DNA of 64,000 bases, from NCBI RefSeq assembly GCF_017354945.1, contig NZ_CP071503.1, positions 434,001 to 498,000 of the forward strand, read 5' to 3'. Shown in pieces: positions 38,789-51,400 of this stretch (the stretch's first letter is position 1; the number at the start of each line of letters is the position of its first letter). The stretch comes from Shewanella avicenniae (lineage in GTDB: Bacteria > Pseudomonadota > Gammaproteobacteria > Enterobacterales > Shewanellaceae). The position numbers and the translations under genes were made by a program. The notes beneath the pieces were generated by a model, which had not been told where the DNA came from, did not search any database, and was given only the letters and a program-made list of their open reading frames with translations.

Positions 38789-40171
38789 CTAGCGTTCCCT
38801 TAACGCGTTTTCTTTGGCTCTAAGTATTGGATTGAGAATGTACTCAAGGACTGTTCGTTTCCCAGTTATTACATCTACGCTGGTTAGCATACCGGGTATT
38901 ATCGGCATCTTTGTGCCATCTTTTTTGGTTAGGCTGGACTCGTCTGTCCTCACTTTCACCAGATAAAAACTATTACCTTCCTCGTCCTGAGTGGTATCTG
39001 CGCTAATCTGTTCCACGGTGCCAGTTAAACCACCGTACCGAGTAAAATCGTAAGCGGTCACTTTGACAACCGCAGGTAAGCCCGGGTGTAAAAAGGCGAT
39101 ATCTTTCGGCAGTATTTTGGTCTCAATCAGCAGTTGGTCTTCTGACGGGACGATTTCCATAATATTGATGGCGGGTTGCACTACACCACCAAGCGTATTG
39201 ATCTCAATCGATTTTACTGTGCCATTAACGGGTGAAGTAATAATCGCTTTGTCCACTTTATCCATGGCGCCCACTTGCGCTTCATTCATGCGCGACAATC
39301 TGGCTTGCATCTCGTTGAGTTGCGCACGGGCATCGGCGGCGTAGCTCAACACGGCATCGCGCCGTTTGAAAATCGCTTCATCCATCGCAGCCTTCACTTT
39401 GGGGCGATTAAGACGTACACCTGAAAGCTCACCCTTAATATCGTTGACATTACGCTCAAGTTTTAACAGTTCTACTTCTGGCACAATGCCTTTCGCTGCC
39501 AAAGGGCGCGTCAGTTCCAGTTCGCGCGTTACTAACTGGAAACTGGTGGATAGCGTAGTAATTTTTGAGGCCAACTCTTCGTTTTCTTGCTGACGTTGTT
39601 GGATTTGCCGCGCCAGAATTTCCAGTTGGTTAACCAAGTTATCTAAGCGACCGTCAAATTCCTCTTGCTGACGGGCGACTAACTCAGGTTGAGAGGTTTG
39701 CAATCCTTCGGGAAACTCAGGTGGCGTTTTAACGATTTGGATCTGCTCACGCCAATCTTGGGCAATATTGGAGATTTGAATACTGCTAAGCTCAGCGTTG
39801 AGGCGGATAACGTTTGCCCGTAATGAATCTACTTCCTGCTGTTGCTGTGCCGCATCTGAACGAAAGCGAGTGTCATCAATACGCACCAGTGGCTGACCTT
39901 TGGTCACTACCATGCCTTCTTGCACGTACATCTCTTTCAAAATACCGCCATCAAGGCTTTGGATCACCTGCACTTGGCTGGATGGAATGACTTTGCCCGT
40001 GCCAGTGGTAACGCGGTCAAGTTTCGATACTGCTGCCCACACCAGAAAACAGAGCAGCATAGTGGCGATGCCCCAGATGATGTGTTTGTGGGTTGATGGT
40101 GCTTCGGTCAGCATTGCGCCATAAAGGTCGTCAACCATTTCGAGATCTTCAGGTGTGAGGTACTTAGCCAC
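38789..40171 (-). CDS. lapC: HlyD-family membrane-fusion protein of the adhesin exporter (LapC-like)
   Basis: 460 residues. Cytoplasmic N-terminus, one membrane helix (about 28-48), a biotinyl-lipoyl-like segment (GILKEMYVQEGMVVTKGQPL), a long coiled-coil hairpin (about 110-300), and the HlyD C-terminal beta region with the P-D-I-A-F-L-H-P-G-like ILPKDIAFLHPGLPAVVKV signature and GMLTSVDVITGKRTVLEYI. It bridges the ABC transporter to AggA. The start overlaps the end of lapB by eight bases. Confidence 0.94.
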   Translation of the reverse strand: MAKYLTPEDLEMVDDLYGAMLTEAPSTHKHIIWGIATMLLCFLVWAAVSKLDRVTTGTGKVIPSSQVQVIQSLDGGILKEMYVQEGMVVTKGQPLVRIDDTRFRSDAAQQQQEVDSLRANVIRLNAELSSIQISNIAQDWREQIQIVKTPPEFPEGLQTSQPELVARQQEEFDGRLDNLVNQLEILARQIQQRQQENEELASKITTLSTSFQLVTRELELTRPLAAKGIVPEVELLKLERNVNDIKGELSGVRLNRPKVKAAMDEAIFKRRDAVLSYAADARAQLNEMQARLSRMNEAQVGAMDKVDKAIITSPVNGTVKSIEINTLGGVVQPAINIMEIVPSEDQLLIETKILPKDIAFLHPGLPAVVKVTAYDFTRYGGLTGTVEQISADTTQDEEGNSFYLVKVRTDESSLTKKDGTKMPIIPGMLTSVDVITGKRTVLEYILNPILRAKENALRER

Positions 40172-42344
40172 GATTACCTCCTGCCATCAGCCCCTGATTT
40201 AACATCTCCAATACCTTATTTTTCGGACCATCGGCTAGGATACGGCCGCGATCCAACACAATAATCCGATTTACCAACTGCAGCAGATCCATCTTATGCG
40301 TGATAATGATGAGGGTGCGGTCTTTGCTAACATGTCCCATTGAGCGCATAAATTGTTTTTCAGCGCGGGCATCGAGACTGGCGGTTGGTTCATCCATCAA
40401 TAACACCGGCGGGTCGTTCAAAATCGCTCGGGCTAATGCGACGGTCTGACGTTGGCCACGAGACAACGATTCGCCTTTTTCACCGACTTGACGGTCTAGG
40501 CCTTCCGCTTCCATATCGGTGAACAGGTTCACGCCCGACAGCTGTACTGCGCGCATCAATTGGTGTTCCGTCACCGAGCGTGTACCAAATAGAATGTTAT
40601 CGCGTACTGTTCCGTGAAACAGGGTCACGTCTTGGGCGAGATAACCAAAGTTGCGCCGTAAGTCGCTTGGATGGATCTGCGCTGAGTCGACACCGTCATA
40701 GCGCAGACTTCCGCTGGCGGGCTGGTAAAGACCCACTAACAATTTTGCTAAGGTACTCTTACCGCTACCATTTCTACCAATAATTGCAATTTTTTCGCCG
40801 GGCTGAATATGCAACGACAGCGGATGTAACACCGGTTGCTCGGTGCCTGGGTAGCTGAAGGTGATGTTATCAGCTTCAATTTTCCCCATCAGCCGTTGTT
40901 TAGTGACCAGATGGCCTTTATTTTCAAACTCATCTTCTTGGGTCATGATGCCGTCTAACTGACGTAAGGCGCTAATCATCTGGTTGGCGCGTGTCATTAG
41001 GTTCGCCAATTGCGCCATCGGTGACACTGCACGGCTTGAAAGCATCACCGCTGCAATGATGCCGCCCATAGAGATTGCGTTATCAGCAACGCGATAAACC
41101 CCGAGTATCACCACAAATACTGTCGTTGCTTGCACAATAAAGGTAGCAAAGTGCGATACAGCATTTGATAGCTTTTTGGTCTTCAGCTGCCAGTTTGCGG
41201 TGTGGCCAATCATCTGTTGCCACGCTTTTTGGATCAGGCCTTCGGCGCCATAGCTTTTTATCGATTCAAGCGCTGACAAACTCTCAATCAAATGGCCATG
41301 CTTCAAGCTGGCGAACTTATTACTCTCTTCAATAGCGCGTTTGAGGCGCGGTTGAATAATGAGGGTAAATATAAGAATTGTTACCCCAGCGATCACCGGA
41401 ATTACCGCCAGATCACCAGCAACCAAATAGATAATGACCACAAATAGCATCGCAAACGGTAAGTCGACTAATGTGGTAATCGTCGTTGAGGTTAAAAAGT
41501 CACGAATGCTGTCAAATTCACTCAACTGCCTTGCCATGCCGCCGACACTGCTAGAACGTTTCTCTAACGGCAGACCAATGGCTTTATAAAACAGCCGTGA
41601 TGACACAATAATGTCGATTTTCTTACCTGCAATATCAATCAGATAAGCACGCAGTTGTCGCATGACAAAATCGAAAAAGTAGGCAATGCCAGCGCCAGCA
41701 GCCAGTACCCATAAAGATTCAAATGCTAGATTGGGCACCACTTTGTCGTACACATTCATCACAAATAATGGCGACACAAGCGCAAAGATATTAACTAGCA
41801 CCGAGGCAATTAACGCATCCCGATAGATGGGCGCGGCATCTCGTAATGTCTGTAAAAGCCAATGGGAGCTATGGTCATGTTGGTAGACATCAAAGCCCAT
41901 ATCACCGCGGTACTGCTGCTTAACCAAAAACAGATAGCCGACATAGATGGCTTCAAGTTCTTCAATTGATAGCCGTTGTTCACCACCCGTTTCTGGAAGT
42001 TGAATCACTGCCGTATGCTTATCAAAATCCAGCTCACGTAAGATGCAGGCTTTCTTATCTTTCAGCAACAACACGCAGGGTAGTTGAATCGCTAAGATTT
42101 CATTGAGCCCTTTACGCATCAGTTTAGCGGCTAAACCTGCCCGAGACGCGGCTTGCGGAAACAGTTCGGCTGGCAATACGGCTGTTGATAATGGCAGGCC
42201 TGCTACCAAAGATTCAACGGAGCATGGACTACCGTAATACTCTGTCATGAGCACTAAGCAATCCAGTAATGGATCAACTGTAACCCGCTGTGACGCAGGT
42301 ATTGTCCATTGCTCTGTTTTCGGCGAGGCAGAGTTACTACTCAC
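40164..42344 (-). CDS. lapB: Type I secretion ABC transporter with inactive C39-like domain (LapB-like)
   Basis: 726 residues from a GTG at 42344. The N-terminal C39-like domain (about 15-145) has lost its catalytic cysteine: DPLLDCLVLMTEYYG has Pro where active peptidases have the Cys of DCG. Membrane domain at about 165-455. The nucleotide-binding domain follows, with Walker A GRNGSGKST, signature SLSRGQRQ, Walker B VLLMDEPT and the H-loop ITHK. Such degenerate domains are typical of RTX/adhesin exporters that hold rather than cleave the substrate. The substrate is almost surely the giant adhesin encoded just upstream. Confidence 0.95.
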   Translation of the reverse strand: MSSNSASPKTEQWTIPASQRVTVDPLLDCLVLMTEYYGSPCSVESLVAGLPLSTAVLPAELFPQAASRAGLAAKLMRKGLNEILAIQLPCVLLLKDKKACILRELDFDKHTAVIQLPETGGEQRLSIEELEAIYVGYLFLVKQQYRGDMGFDVYQHDHSSHWLLQTLRDAAPIYRDALIASVLVNIFALVSPLFVMNVYDKVVPNLAFESLWVLAAGAGIAYFFDFVMRQLRAYLIDIAGKKIDIIVSSRLFYKAIGLPLEKRSSSVGGMARQLSEFDSIRDFLTSTTITTLVDLPFAMLFVVIIYLVAGDLAVIPVIAGVTILIFTLIIQPRLKRAIEESNKFASLKHGHLIESLSALESIKSYGAEGLIQKAWQQMIGHTANWQLKTKKLSNAVSHFATFIVQATTVFVVILGVYRVADNAISMGGIIAAVMLSSRAVSPMAQLANLMTRANQMISALRQLDGIMTQEDEFENKGHLVTKQRLMGKIEADNITFSYPGTEQPVLHPLSLHIQPGEKIAIIGRNGSGKSTLAKLLVGLYQPASGSLRYDGVDSAQIHPSDLRRNFGYLAQDVTLFHGTVRDNILFGTRSVTEHQLMRAVQLSGVNLFTDMEAEGLDRQVGEKGESLSRGQRQTVALARAILNDPPVLLMDEPTASLDARAEKQFMRSMGHVSKDRTLIIITHKMDLLQLVNRIIVLDRGRILADGPKNKVLEMLNQGLMAGGNRG

Positions 42345-42398
42345 GAATTCGTTAATCCTTTAAACATGAACTGATAGGTAAAGTATTTACCAAAGATG

Positions 42399-42424
42399 CT
42401 CCGGTAGCAAAGATGCTACCGGAG
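42399..42424. terminator. Hairpin between bpfA and the exporter genes
   Basis: CTCCGGTAGC-AAAGAT-GCTACCGGAG, a perfect 10-bp stem and 6-nt loop, lies 28 bp after the bpfA stop and 55 bp before lapB. The T run (TTTTCTT) follows on the plus strand, so for the operon strand it is more likely an attenuator or RNA-stability hairpin than a full stop. Confidence 0.5.
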
Positions 42425-42452
42425 TTTTCTTGGATATTTAATAAGTTACCAA

Positions 42453-45400
42453 TTATGGATGATGAGTGATTCGGCTACTTAGATCATCGAAGCTATCAGT
42501 AGTTGCATATGAGTTGCTTTCGCCTGATGCGTCAGTTTGCACAATAAGCGGTCCATCGCTCGATAATAAACTATTAATAACATCATTATCTGTGCCACTC
42601 ATATTAACGCCGTTAAGTACTATTGATTGGTCAACGTGCCCATCAGCATCTGCATCAATTTCAATAGTTACGGTACTATTGGCCTGATCGACAATAAAGC
42701 CGAGATAACTTCCCAAGTCATCGCTACCATTCCATTGCAACAGATCACTTATATCGAGCTTATCACCTTCACTGATAGAGAAGTCAGTAATGACGTCTGT
42801 TCCTGTATCACCAGCTACCCAAACGAAAGTATCTATACCGCTGCCACCGGTAAGAATGTCATTACCTTGGCCTCCATATAGTAAGTCATTGCCTTCGCCA
42901 CCGAGCAATACATCACTATTGGCTCCACCATCAATAATGTCGTTTCCACCTTGTCCAAAGATGACATCACTTCCTGAGCCGCCATTGAGAACATCCCCTT
43001 GATCATTGACTCCAGAAATATCAAATTCCGCGGTGTGACCAAGAATATACTGTTGGATGTCCAAATCTGACACGCTGGCCTGGTTCAGAGCATTTGCGAC
43101 ATAATCATGAATGGCGCTGAAACCTTGTCCGGCTATACCACTTAAATGAATAGCATCACCAAAAATGATGTCATTGCCATTGTTACCATTGATGGCATCA
43201 GAGCCAGGCAACAGTGTTTCAGATGACCCCATAATGGCTTGAGCGAGTGCGTGCGTATCAACACCTGTCTGGACCGTTCCTCCATTCGCAACAAAACTGT
43301 TAAGCAGGCTATTGTTAATTTGGCTACCTAGGCCAATAGCGTTAACAGTGATTCCATTCTCTTTGAAATAGTCAAATGCATCAATAGCTTGGTTTAATGC
43401 TTTTGTATTGTCTTGGGCTGTTGAACCGTTATTTTTAGTATAAGTATTCGGGCTGCCATCAGTAATAAAATAAGCAAGATTACTGTAACTAGCATTTTGG
43501 TCATTAAACCAATGTGCAGCACTGTCAAACACACTCTCGTAGTTGGTTCTACCACCGCTCTGCATACTTAATAGTTCGGCCGATAATTTGTCTAACGCAT
43601 CGGGAATACCGTTCTTATCAACATCTTCGCTAGTTAAGGTAACTGAAACTTGGCTGCGAGATTGAGTATCAAAATCGACCAGTAATAGATTTACAACGCC
43701 ACCATTCTGAACTGCACTTGACAGTAGTGATTCAAAAACTAATGTGAGTTGCGCTTTCATTTGTGAAAGTGACTGTGAGCTGATACTAGCGGATGTATCC
43801 ACCATAAAGGCGATGTTGTAGCTTTGCCCTGGAACAACGGTCAGTCCGTCTAGATCGCCAATAATAATATCTTCATCGCTATTACCGCTGATTTCATTAT
43901 CACCATGAGTTCCTTCAATGACATTCAGATTAATCGCCGGCGTAACAGAAATGTCAGCGATAGCAGTGTCACCGTCAGCATCAGTGATACCAACATTGAA
44001 ATCTATAGTGTGGTCACCTATTCCTGTAATCAGTTGATATTGGTAGAAATCCCAATGTCCGGTACTTGGGGTGAATTGTAAGGTGAATACCAAATCGCTA
44101 GGGTCTCCAGCCGTTGTAGCTGTAATGGTATTCCCATTTTGTGAAACCTCTACCTTTACCTCTACGCCATTTGTTGTGAATAGTTGCGACTCATCGATAC
44201 CCAGCAATTTTAGAGTACCGGCACCATCGGCACCCCAAGCGAAGTCCACATCACCAGAGGCATAGCCTATTGCAGTGTCTTCTGTACCAGTAAATTCTAT
44301 GTTGCTTACGGTAAAGTCACTGTTGTCACCTGTACCAGTATTGCCGTTGCTGGCGGCCTTAATAATAACGGTGTCAAATCCTCCTGTGATGGCGCTGAAG
44401 CTTGCATTGTCATTGCCAGTAGAGTTAGCGGCAGTAACTGTTTGAGTCTCAACTAATTCACCATCGCGCCAGAACTCAATGATGGCAACTTCGCCTTCAT
44501 TGGTTCCTTCTTTGACGTAAAACTTGGTGAAGTCGATGTCTAGACCATAGGCGATTGTCCCTTCATCTAATGTGATGATGAGTTGTTCAGATACTCCGCT
44601 GGTATCAGTATCGCTAGTGTAGCGAAAATCAACTTCGTTTGAGAATCCGCTGCTAGAACCACCGATACTGTTAACACCAATACCGTCGTTAGTGCCATAT
44701 ATAGACGCACTTGCTAATGATGCTTCATCAGTTGTTGAATCTGTAAAACCTTTCGCCGTAATAGTAAAACCATCAAAATCAATGAGCGATCTTGAACCAG
44801 CAAAATTAGTTAAGGCATAACTGCCGTTGAGAACTGTCGGAATATCGGTACCCGTTACTACAACAGATTCATCACTACTAATGACTGGTGAGTCATCTTC
44901 AACAGTAACGCTGAAACTACTATTGATAGCTTCTCGGTTGTTATCAATACCGCTTATCAAGAATTGCAGATCTAAACTGTCTTCGACGTTGATTTCTGGG
45001 TGGTCAATGGCGCTGAGCAATGTCACAGTGTAAGTCCACTCGTCACTGCCGTCAGTAGGTGCAATGAGTTGTATGGTAATCACCGCATCACCATCGACTG
45101 AGCCAGTAAGGGTGAGATTGTCAGAATCCCATCCGTCGTCCCAGTTAACAGTTTCGTTGCCAACAGCAATTCTCCCACCAATATACTGGACTGTGAGGCC
45201 GTTAGTTTGAACGTCCATTAATGTTATTACACCAGAAGATACAGCGCTCACAGCGCTTGAGTCGTCAACAACACCTTCCGGCAGAGCTTCTTCAGACACA
45301 ACTGTGGTATTTGCTGGCAACACAGCAACATCCATTGATGACGCTACAGTGTATGTACCATCAGAGCCCAATACTGAAATGTCGGTAATGACTAGGTCAG

Positions 45401-48400
45401 AAACATCAAGATTGCCTGGTAAGTTACCTATCAATTTAACATTGACCGAGATGTTACCTTCACTGCCAGCGGCGATGGCACTACCGGATAACGTGAGTTC
45501 GATAACAGGGTTGCCATTACCATTTCCCATGCTGCCGTATAATGTTTGGCCGTCGGAACTTACAGTCCAATTCAAATTGAGTTCTTTACCGGATGTACTT
45601 TCAATATGAATCGTGTCGGTATGACCAAAGGTAAAATTCTCTAACGTGCTACTACCCGCTTTGAATCTCAAGGATTGCGTATCTAATTCGCTAGTATCCT
45701 CGCTAACTTCCAATCCAGTTGCAGAAACGGTGGCAAGTGCATATGAGGTAATCGCCGTTGGTATTACCGTGGATGGTGCGGCAAGTGTGATATCAATTGT
45801 ACCTTCATTAGCATCGCCATCACTATCAGTTACATCAACATTAAATGCTAGATCTACAGCTTCTGTAGTGCTGACAATTTCTTGTGCAGATGTGCCCCGC
45901 AGTTGGAAAGACTGCCCATCCACAGCACTTAATTCAATGTAGGAAATAGCCCCCAAATCGCTAATTACATGTCCTGACTCAATATAGCCATAGCCCAAAA
46001 GAACACCGTTACTATCATAAGCTTCGTAATAAATAGCTGTTGGGTCATTATTGCCTACTATGAAGTTAAAGCTCGCTGACGCAACATGTTGCGTATAATC
46101 AACGACAAGAACTTCGTCACCAGAAACCCATGGATTTGACACACCAAAACCGTTGTCCGTGCCATTGACCTCTTCATAATGTCGATCAGCTCCTGCGAGA
46201 CCTGAAAGTACGAATGAAACCTCTTGGTCAGAAGGCACCTTGACGGGATCGTTATAAATGGCATAGGTTGCTGTGTCCGAATCGTAGGTCACATAAACAG
46301 TTCCACTGATACCACCTTTACCACCTTCCAAGTCAGCAATATCAATAGTACTTAACTTATCAATGCTATGAACGAGATCTAACGTATAAGAGCCAATACT
46401 TCCGTCAGCATTTGCTGCCGTTGGGTCAGTTGTTAAGGTAAAAATCAGAATCTGACTTGCATTTTTACTTGAGAACTCAGTTACGGTGTCTTCGTTAGAT
46501 GTATACGCGTATAGGATATTTGGATTAGATTCATCAACAAAGTAATAAACAACTTTACCGTTCGCTGTGAGTTCAGATGCCGCAAAACTATTCGTGGCTG
46601 ACCAACTAGCAATATTATCCGTCAAACTTGATGAATATGGGCCGTCCGCACCGATGATATTAAGAGTATTTGTATAGCTAGAATCCGCAGCATTCGTGCC
46701 TGTAGAAGCTTCAGGTGTAGTAAATACAACATCGTCGGTAATGTTGATAACCAAGTTGCCAGCTGGTGATAGGTCACCATCGGCATCTGTCACCACAACA
46801 GCGAACGAGACCGAAGTGTTATCACCACTGGTGTTATCTTTCAGCGTGTAGCTGTAGGTAATGGTGCCAGCACCGGTTGCGGCGTCATAGCTGTAGCTTG
46901 CTGTCAGTCCATCAGCGAAGGTTTGCGGACTGGTTGTCAGTACGTGACCTCCCAACGACACTGCGCTGAGGCCATCGACAGAGGTAAAGCTAATGGTGCC
47001 CGAAGTGGTTTCGCTATTGCTGCTAGCATTGGAGCCTGCAGGTTCACCATCGCGTGCCGGTAAGCCAGCTTCATTCACCGTCGTAGTGCTGCCGCCTGCG
47101 TCAGGGATGACGACCGTCGGTGTGCTATCGCCAACCGCAATGGTGAGGGTGGCTGTGTCGGTATCACCATCGCCATCGGTTAAGGTGTAGGTAAAGACAT
47201 CATTTTGACCACCGGCTGAGCCTGCAGTGCGGACATAGGTATAGTCGCCATCAGCATCAATAGTTAATTGACCATATTGTCCTTGGATCACTAATGCACC
47301 ATCACTGTTGGTGGTGGCGATATTAGTGCTGATGTTATTGCTCGTGATGGCGGTTAATGTCGCATCATCAGCGCCGAGTGTATCGGCGCCACTATTGGTA
47401 GTGCCAGTTGCGGTGATGACGTTACCGCTGACGCTGTCTTCATTGCTCGCAATGGTGTCAGTGTCATTGACAGCAGTGACAACATCGTCGGTGATGTTGA
47501 TAACCAAGTTGCCAGCTGGTGATAGGTCACCATCGGCATCTGTCACCACAACAGCGAACGAGACCGAAGTGTTATCACCACTGGTGTTATCTTGCAGCGT
47601 GTAGCTGTAGGTAATGGTGCCAGCACCGGTTGCGGCGTCATAGCTGTAGCTTGCTGTCAGTCCATCAGCGAAGGTTTGCGGACTGGTTGTCAGTACGTGA
47701 CCTCCCAACGACACTGCGCTGAGGCCATCGACAGAGGTAAAGCTAATGGTGCCCGAAGTGGTTTCGCTATTGCTGCTAGCATTGGAGCCTGCAGGTTCAC
47801 CATCGCGTGCCGGTAAGCCAGCTTCATTCACCGTCGTAGTGCTGCCGCCTGCGTCAGGGATGACGACCGTCGGTGTGCTATCGCCAACCGCAATGGTGAG
47901 GGTGGCTGTGTCGGTATCACCATCGCCATCGGTTAAGGTGTAGGTAAAGACATCATTTTGACCACCGGCTGAGCCTGCAGTGCGGACATAGGTATAGTCG
48001 CCATCAGCATCAATAGTTAATTGACCATATTGTCCTTGGATCACTAATGCACCATCACTGTTGGTGGTGGCGATATTAGTGCTGATGTTATTGCTCGTGA
48101 TGGCGGTTAATGTCGCATCATCAGCGCCGAGTGTATCGGCGCCACTATTGGTAGTGCCAGTTGCGGTGATGACGTTACCGCTGACGCTGTCTTCATTGCT
48201 CGCAATGGTGTCAGTGTCATTGACGGCAGTGACAACATCGTCGGTGATGTTGATAACCAAGTTGCCAGCTGGTGATAGGTCACCATCGGCATCTGTCACC
48301 ACAACAGCGAACGAGACCGAAGTGTTATCACCACTGGTGTTATCTTGCAGCGTGTAGCTGTAGGTAATGGTGCCAGCACCGGTTGCGGCGTCATAGCTGT

Positions 48401-51400
48401 AGCTTGCTGTCAGTCCATCAGCGAAGGTTTGCGGACTGGTTGTCAGTACGTGACCTCCCAACGACACTGCGCTGAGGCCATCGACAGAGGTAAAGCTAAT
48501 GGTGCCCGAAGTGGTTTCGCTATTGCTGCTAGCATTGGAGCCTGCAGGTTCACCATCGCGTGCCGGTAAGCCAGCTTCATTCACCGTCGTAGTGCTGCCG
48601 CCTGCGTCAGGGATGACGACCGTCGGTGTGCTATCGCCAACCGCAATGGTGAGGGTGGCTGTGTCGGTATCACCATCGCCATCGGTTAAGGTGTAGGTAA
48701 AGACATCATTTTGACCACCGGCTGAGCCTGCAGTGCGGACATAGGTATAGTCGCCATCAGCATCAATAGTTAATTGACCATATTGTCCTTGGATCACTAA
48801 TGCACCATCACTGTTGGTGGTGGCGATATTAGTGCTGATGTTATTGCTCGTGATGGCGGTTAATGTCGCATCATCAGCGCCGAGTGTATCGGCGCCACTA
48901 TTGGTAGTGCCAGTTGCGGTGATGACGTTACCGCTGACGCTGTCTTCATTGCTCGCAATGGTGTCAGTGTCATTGACGGCAGTGACAACATCGTCGGTGA
49001 TGTTGATAACCAAGTTGCCAGCTGGTGATAGGTCACCATCGGCATCTGTCACCACAACAGCGAACGAGACCGAAGTGTTATCACCACTGGTGTTATCTTG
49101 CAGCGTGTAGCTGTAGGTAATGGTGCCAGCACCGGTTGCGGCGTCATAGCTGTAGCTTGCTGTCAGTCCATCAGCGAAGGTTTGCGGACTGGTTGTCAGT
49201 ACGTGACCTCCCAACGACACTGCGCTGAGGCCATCGACAGAGGTAAAGCTAATGGTGCCCGAAGTGGTTTCGCTATTGCTGCTAGCATTGGAGCCTGCAG
49301 GTTCACCATCGCGTGCCGGTAAGCCAGCTTCATTCACCGTCGTAGTGCTGCCGCCTGCGTCAGGGATGACGACCGTCGGTGTGCTATCGCCAACCGCAAT
49401 GGTGAGGGTGGCTGTGTCGGTATCACCATCGCCATCGGTTAAGGTGTAGGTAAAGACATCATTTTGACCACCGGCTGAGCCTGCAGTGCGGACATAGGTA
49501 TAGTCGCCATCAGCATCAATAGTTAATTGACCATATTGTCCTTGGATCACTAATGCACCATCACTGTTGGTGGTGGCGATATTAGTGCTGATGTTATTGC
49601 TCGTGATGGCGGTTAATGTCGCATCATCAGCGCCGAGTGTATCGGCGCCACTATTGGTAGTGCCAGTTGCGGTGATGACGTTACCGCTGACGCTGGCTTC
49701 ATTGCTCGCAATGGTGTCAGTGTCATTGACAGCAGTGACAACATCGTCGGTGATGTTGATAACCAAGTTGCCAGCTGGTGATAGGTCACCATCGGCATCT
49801 GTCACCACAACAGCGAACGAGACCGAAGTGTTATCACCACTGGTGTTATCTTGCAGCGTGTAGCTGTAGGTAATGGTGCCAGCACCGGTTGCGGCGTCAT
49901 AGCTGTAGCTTGCTGTCAGTCCATCAGCGAAGGTTTGCGGACTGGTTGTCAGTACGTGACCTCCCAACGACACTGCGCTGAGGCCATCGACAGAGGTAAA
50001 GCTAATGGTGCCCGAAGTGGTTTCGCTATTGCTGCTAGCATTGGAGCCTGCAGGTTCACCATCGCGTGCCGGTAAGCCAGCTTCATTCACCGTCGTAGTG
50101 CTGCCGCCTGCGTCAGGGATGACGACCGTCGGTGTGCTATCGCCAACCGCAATGGTGAGGGTGGCTGTGTCGGTATCACCATCGCCATCGGTTAAGGTGT
50201 AGGTAAAGACATCATTTTGACCACCGGCTGAGCCTGCAGTGCGGACATAGGTATAGTCGCCATCAGCATCAATAGTTAATTGACCATATTGTCCTTGGAT
50301 CACTAATGCACCATCACTGTTGGTGGTGGCGATATTAGTGCTGATGTTATTGCTCGTGATGGCGGTTAATGTCGCATCATCAGCGCCGAGTGTATCGGCG
50401 CCACTATTGGTAGTGCCAGTTGCGGTGATGACGTTACCGCTGACGCTGTCTTCATTGCTCGCAATGGTGTCAGTGTCATTGACGGCAGTGACAACATCGT
50501 CGGTGATGTTGATAACCAAGTTGCCAGCTGGTGATAGGTCACCATCGGCATCTGTCACCACAACAGCGAACGAGACCGAAGTGTTATCACCACTGGTGTT
50601 ATCTTTCAGCGTGTAGCTGTAGGTAATGGTGCCAGCACCGGTTGCGGCGTCATAGCTGTAGCTTGCTGTCAGTCCATCAGCGAAGGTTTGCGGACTGGTT
50701 GTCAGTACGTGACCTCCCAACGACACTGCGCTGAGGCCATCGACAGAGGTAAAGCTAATGGTGCCCGAAGTGGTTTCGCTATTGCTGCTAGCATTGGAGC
50801 CTGCAGGTTCACCATCGCGTGCCGGTAAGCCAGCTTCATTCACCGTCGTAGTGCTGCCGCCTGCGTCAGGGATGACGACCGTCGGTGTGCTATCGCCAAC
50901 CGCAATGGTGAGGGTGGCTGTGTCGGTATCACCATCGCCATCGGTTAAGGTGTAGGTAAAGACATCATTTTGACCACCGGCTGAGCCTGCAGTGCGGACA
51001 TAGGTATAGTCGCCATCAGCATCAATAGTTAATTGACCATATTGTCCTTGGATCACTAATGCACCATCACTGTTGGTGGTGGCGATATTAGTGCTGATGT
51101 TATTGCTCGTGATGGCGGTTAATGTCGCATCATCAGCGCCGAGTGTATCGGCGCCACTATTGGTAGTGCCAGTTGCGGTGATGACGTTACCGCTGACGCT
51201 GTCTTCATTGCTCGCAATGGTGTCAGTGTCATTGACGGCAGTGACAACATCGTCGGTGATGTTGATAACCAAGTTGCCAGCTGGTGATAGGTCACCATCG
51301 GCATCTGTCACCACAACAGCGAACGAGACCGAAGTGTTATCACCACTGGTGTTATCTTGCAGCGTGTAGCTGTAGGTAATGGTGCCAGCACCGGTTGCGG

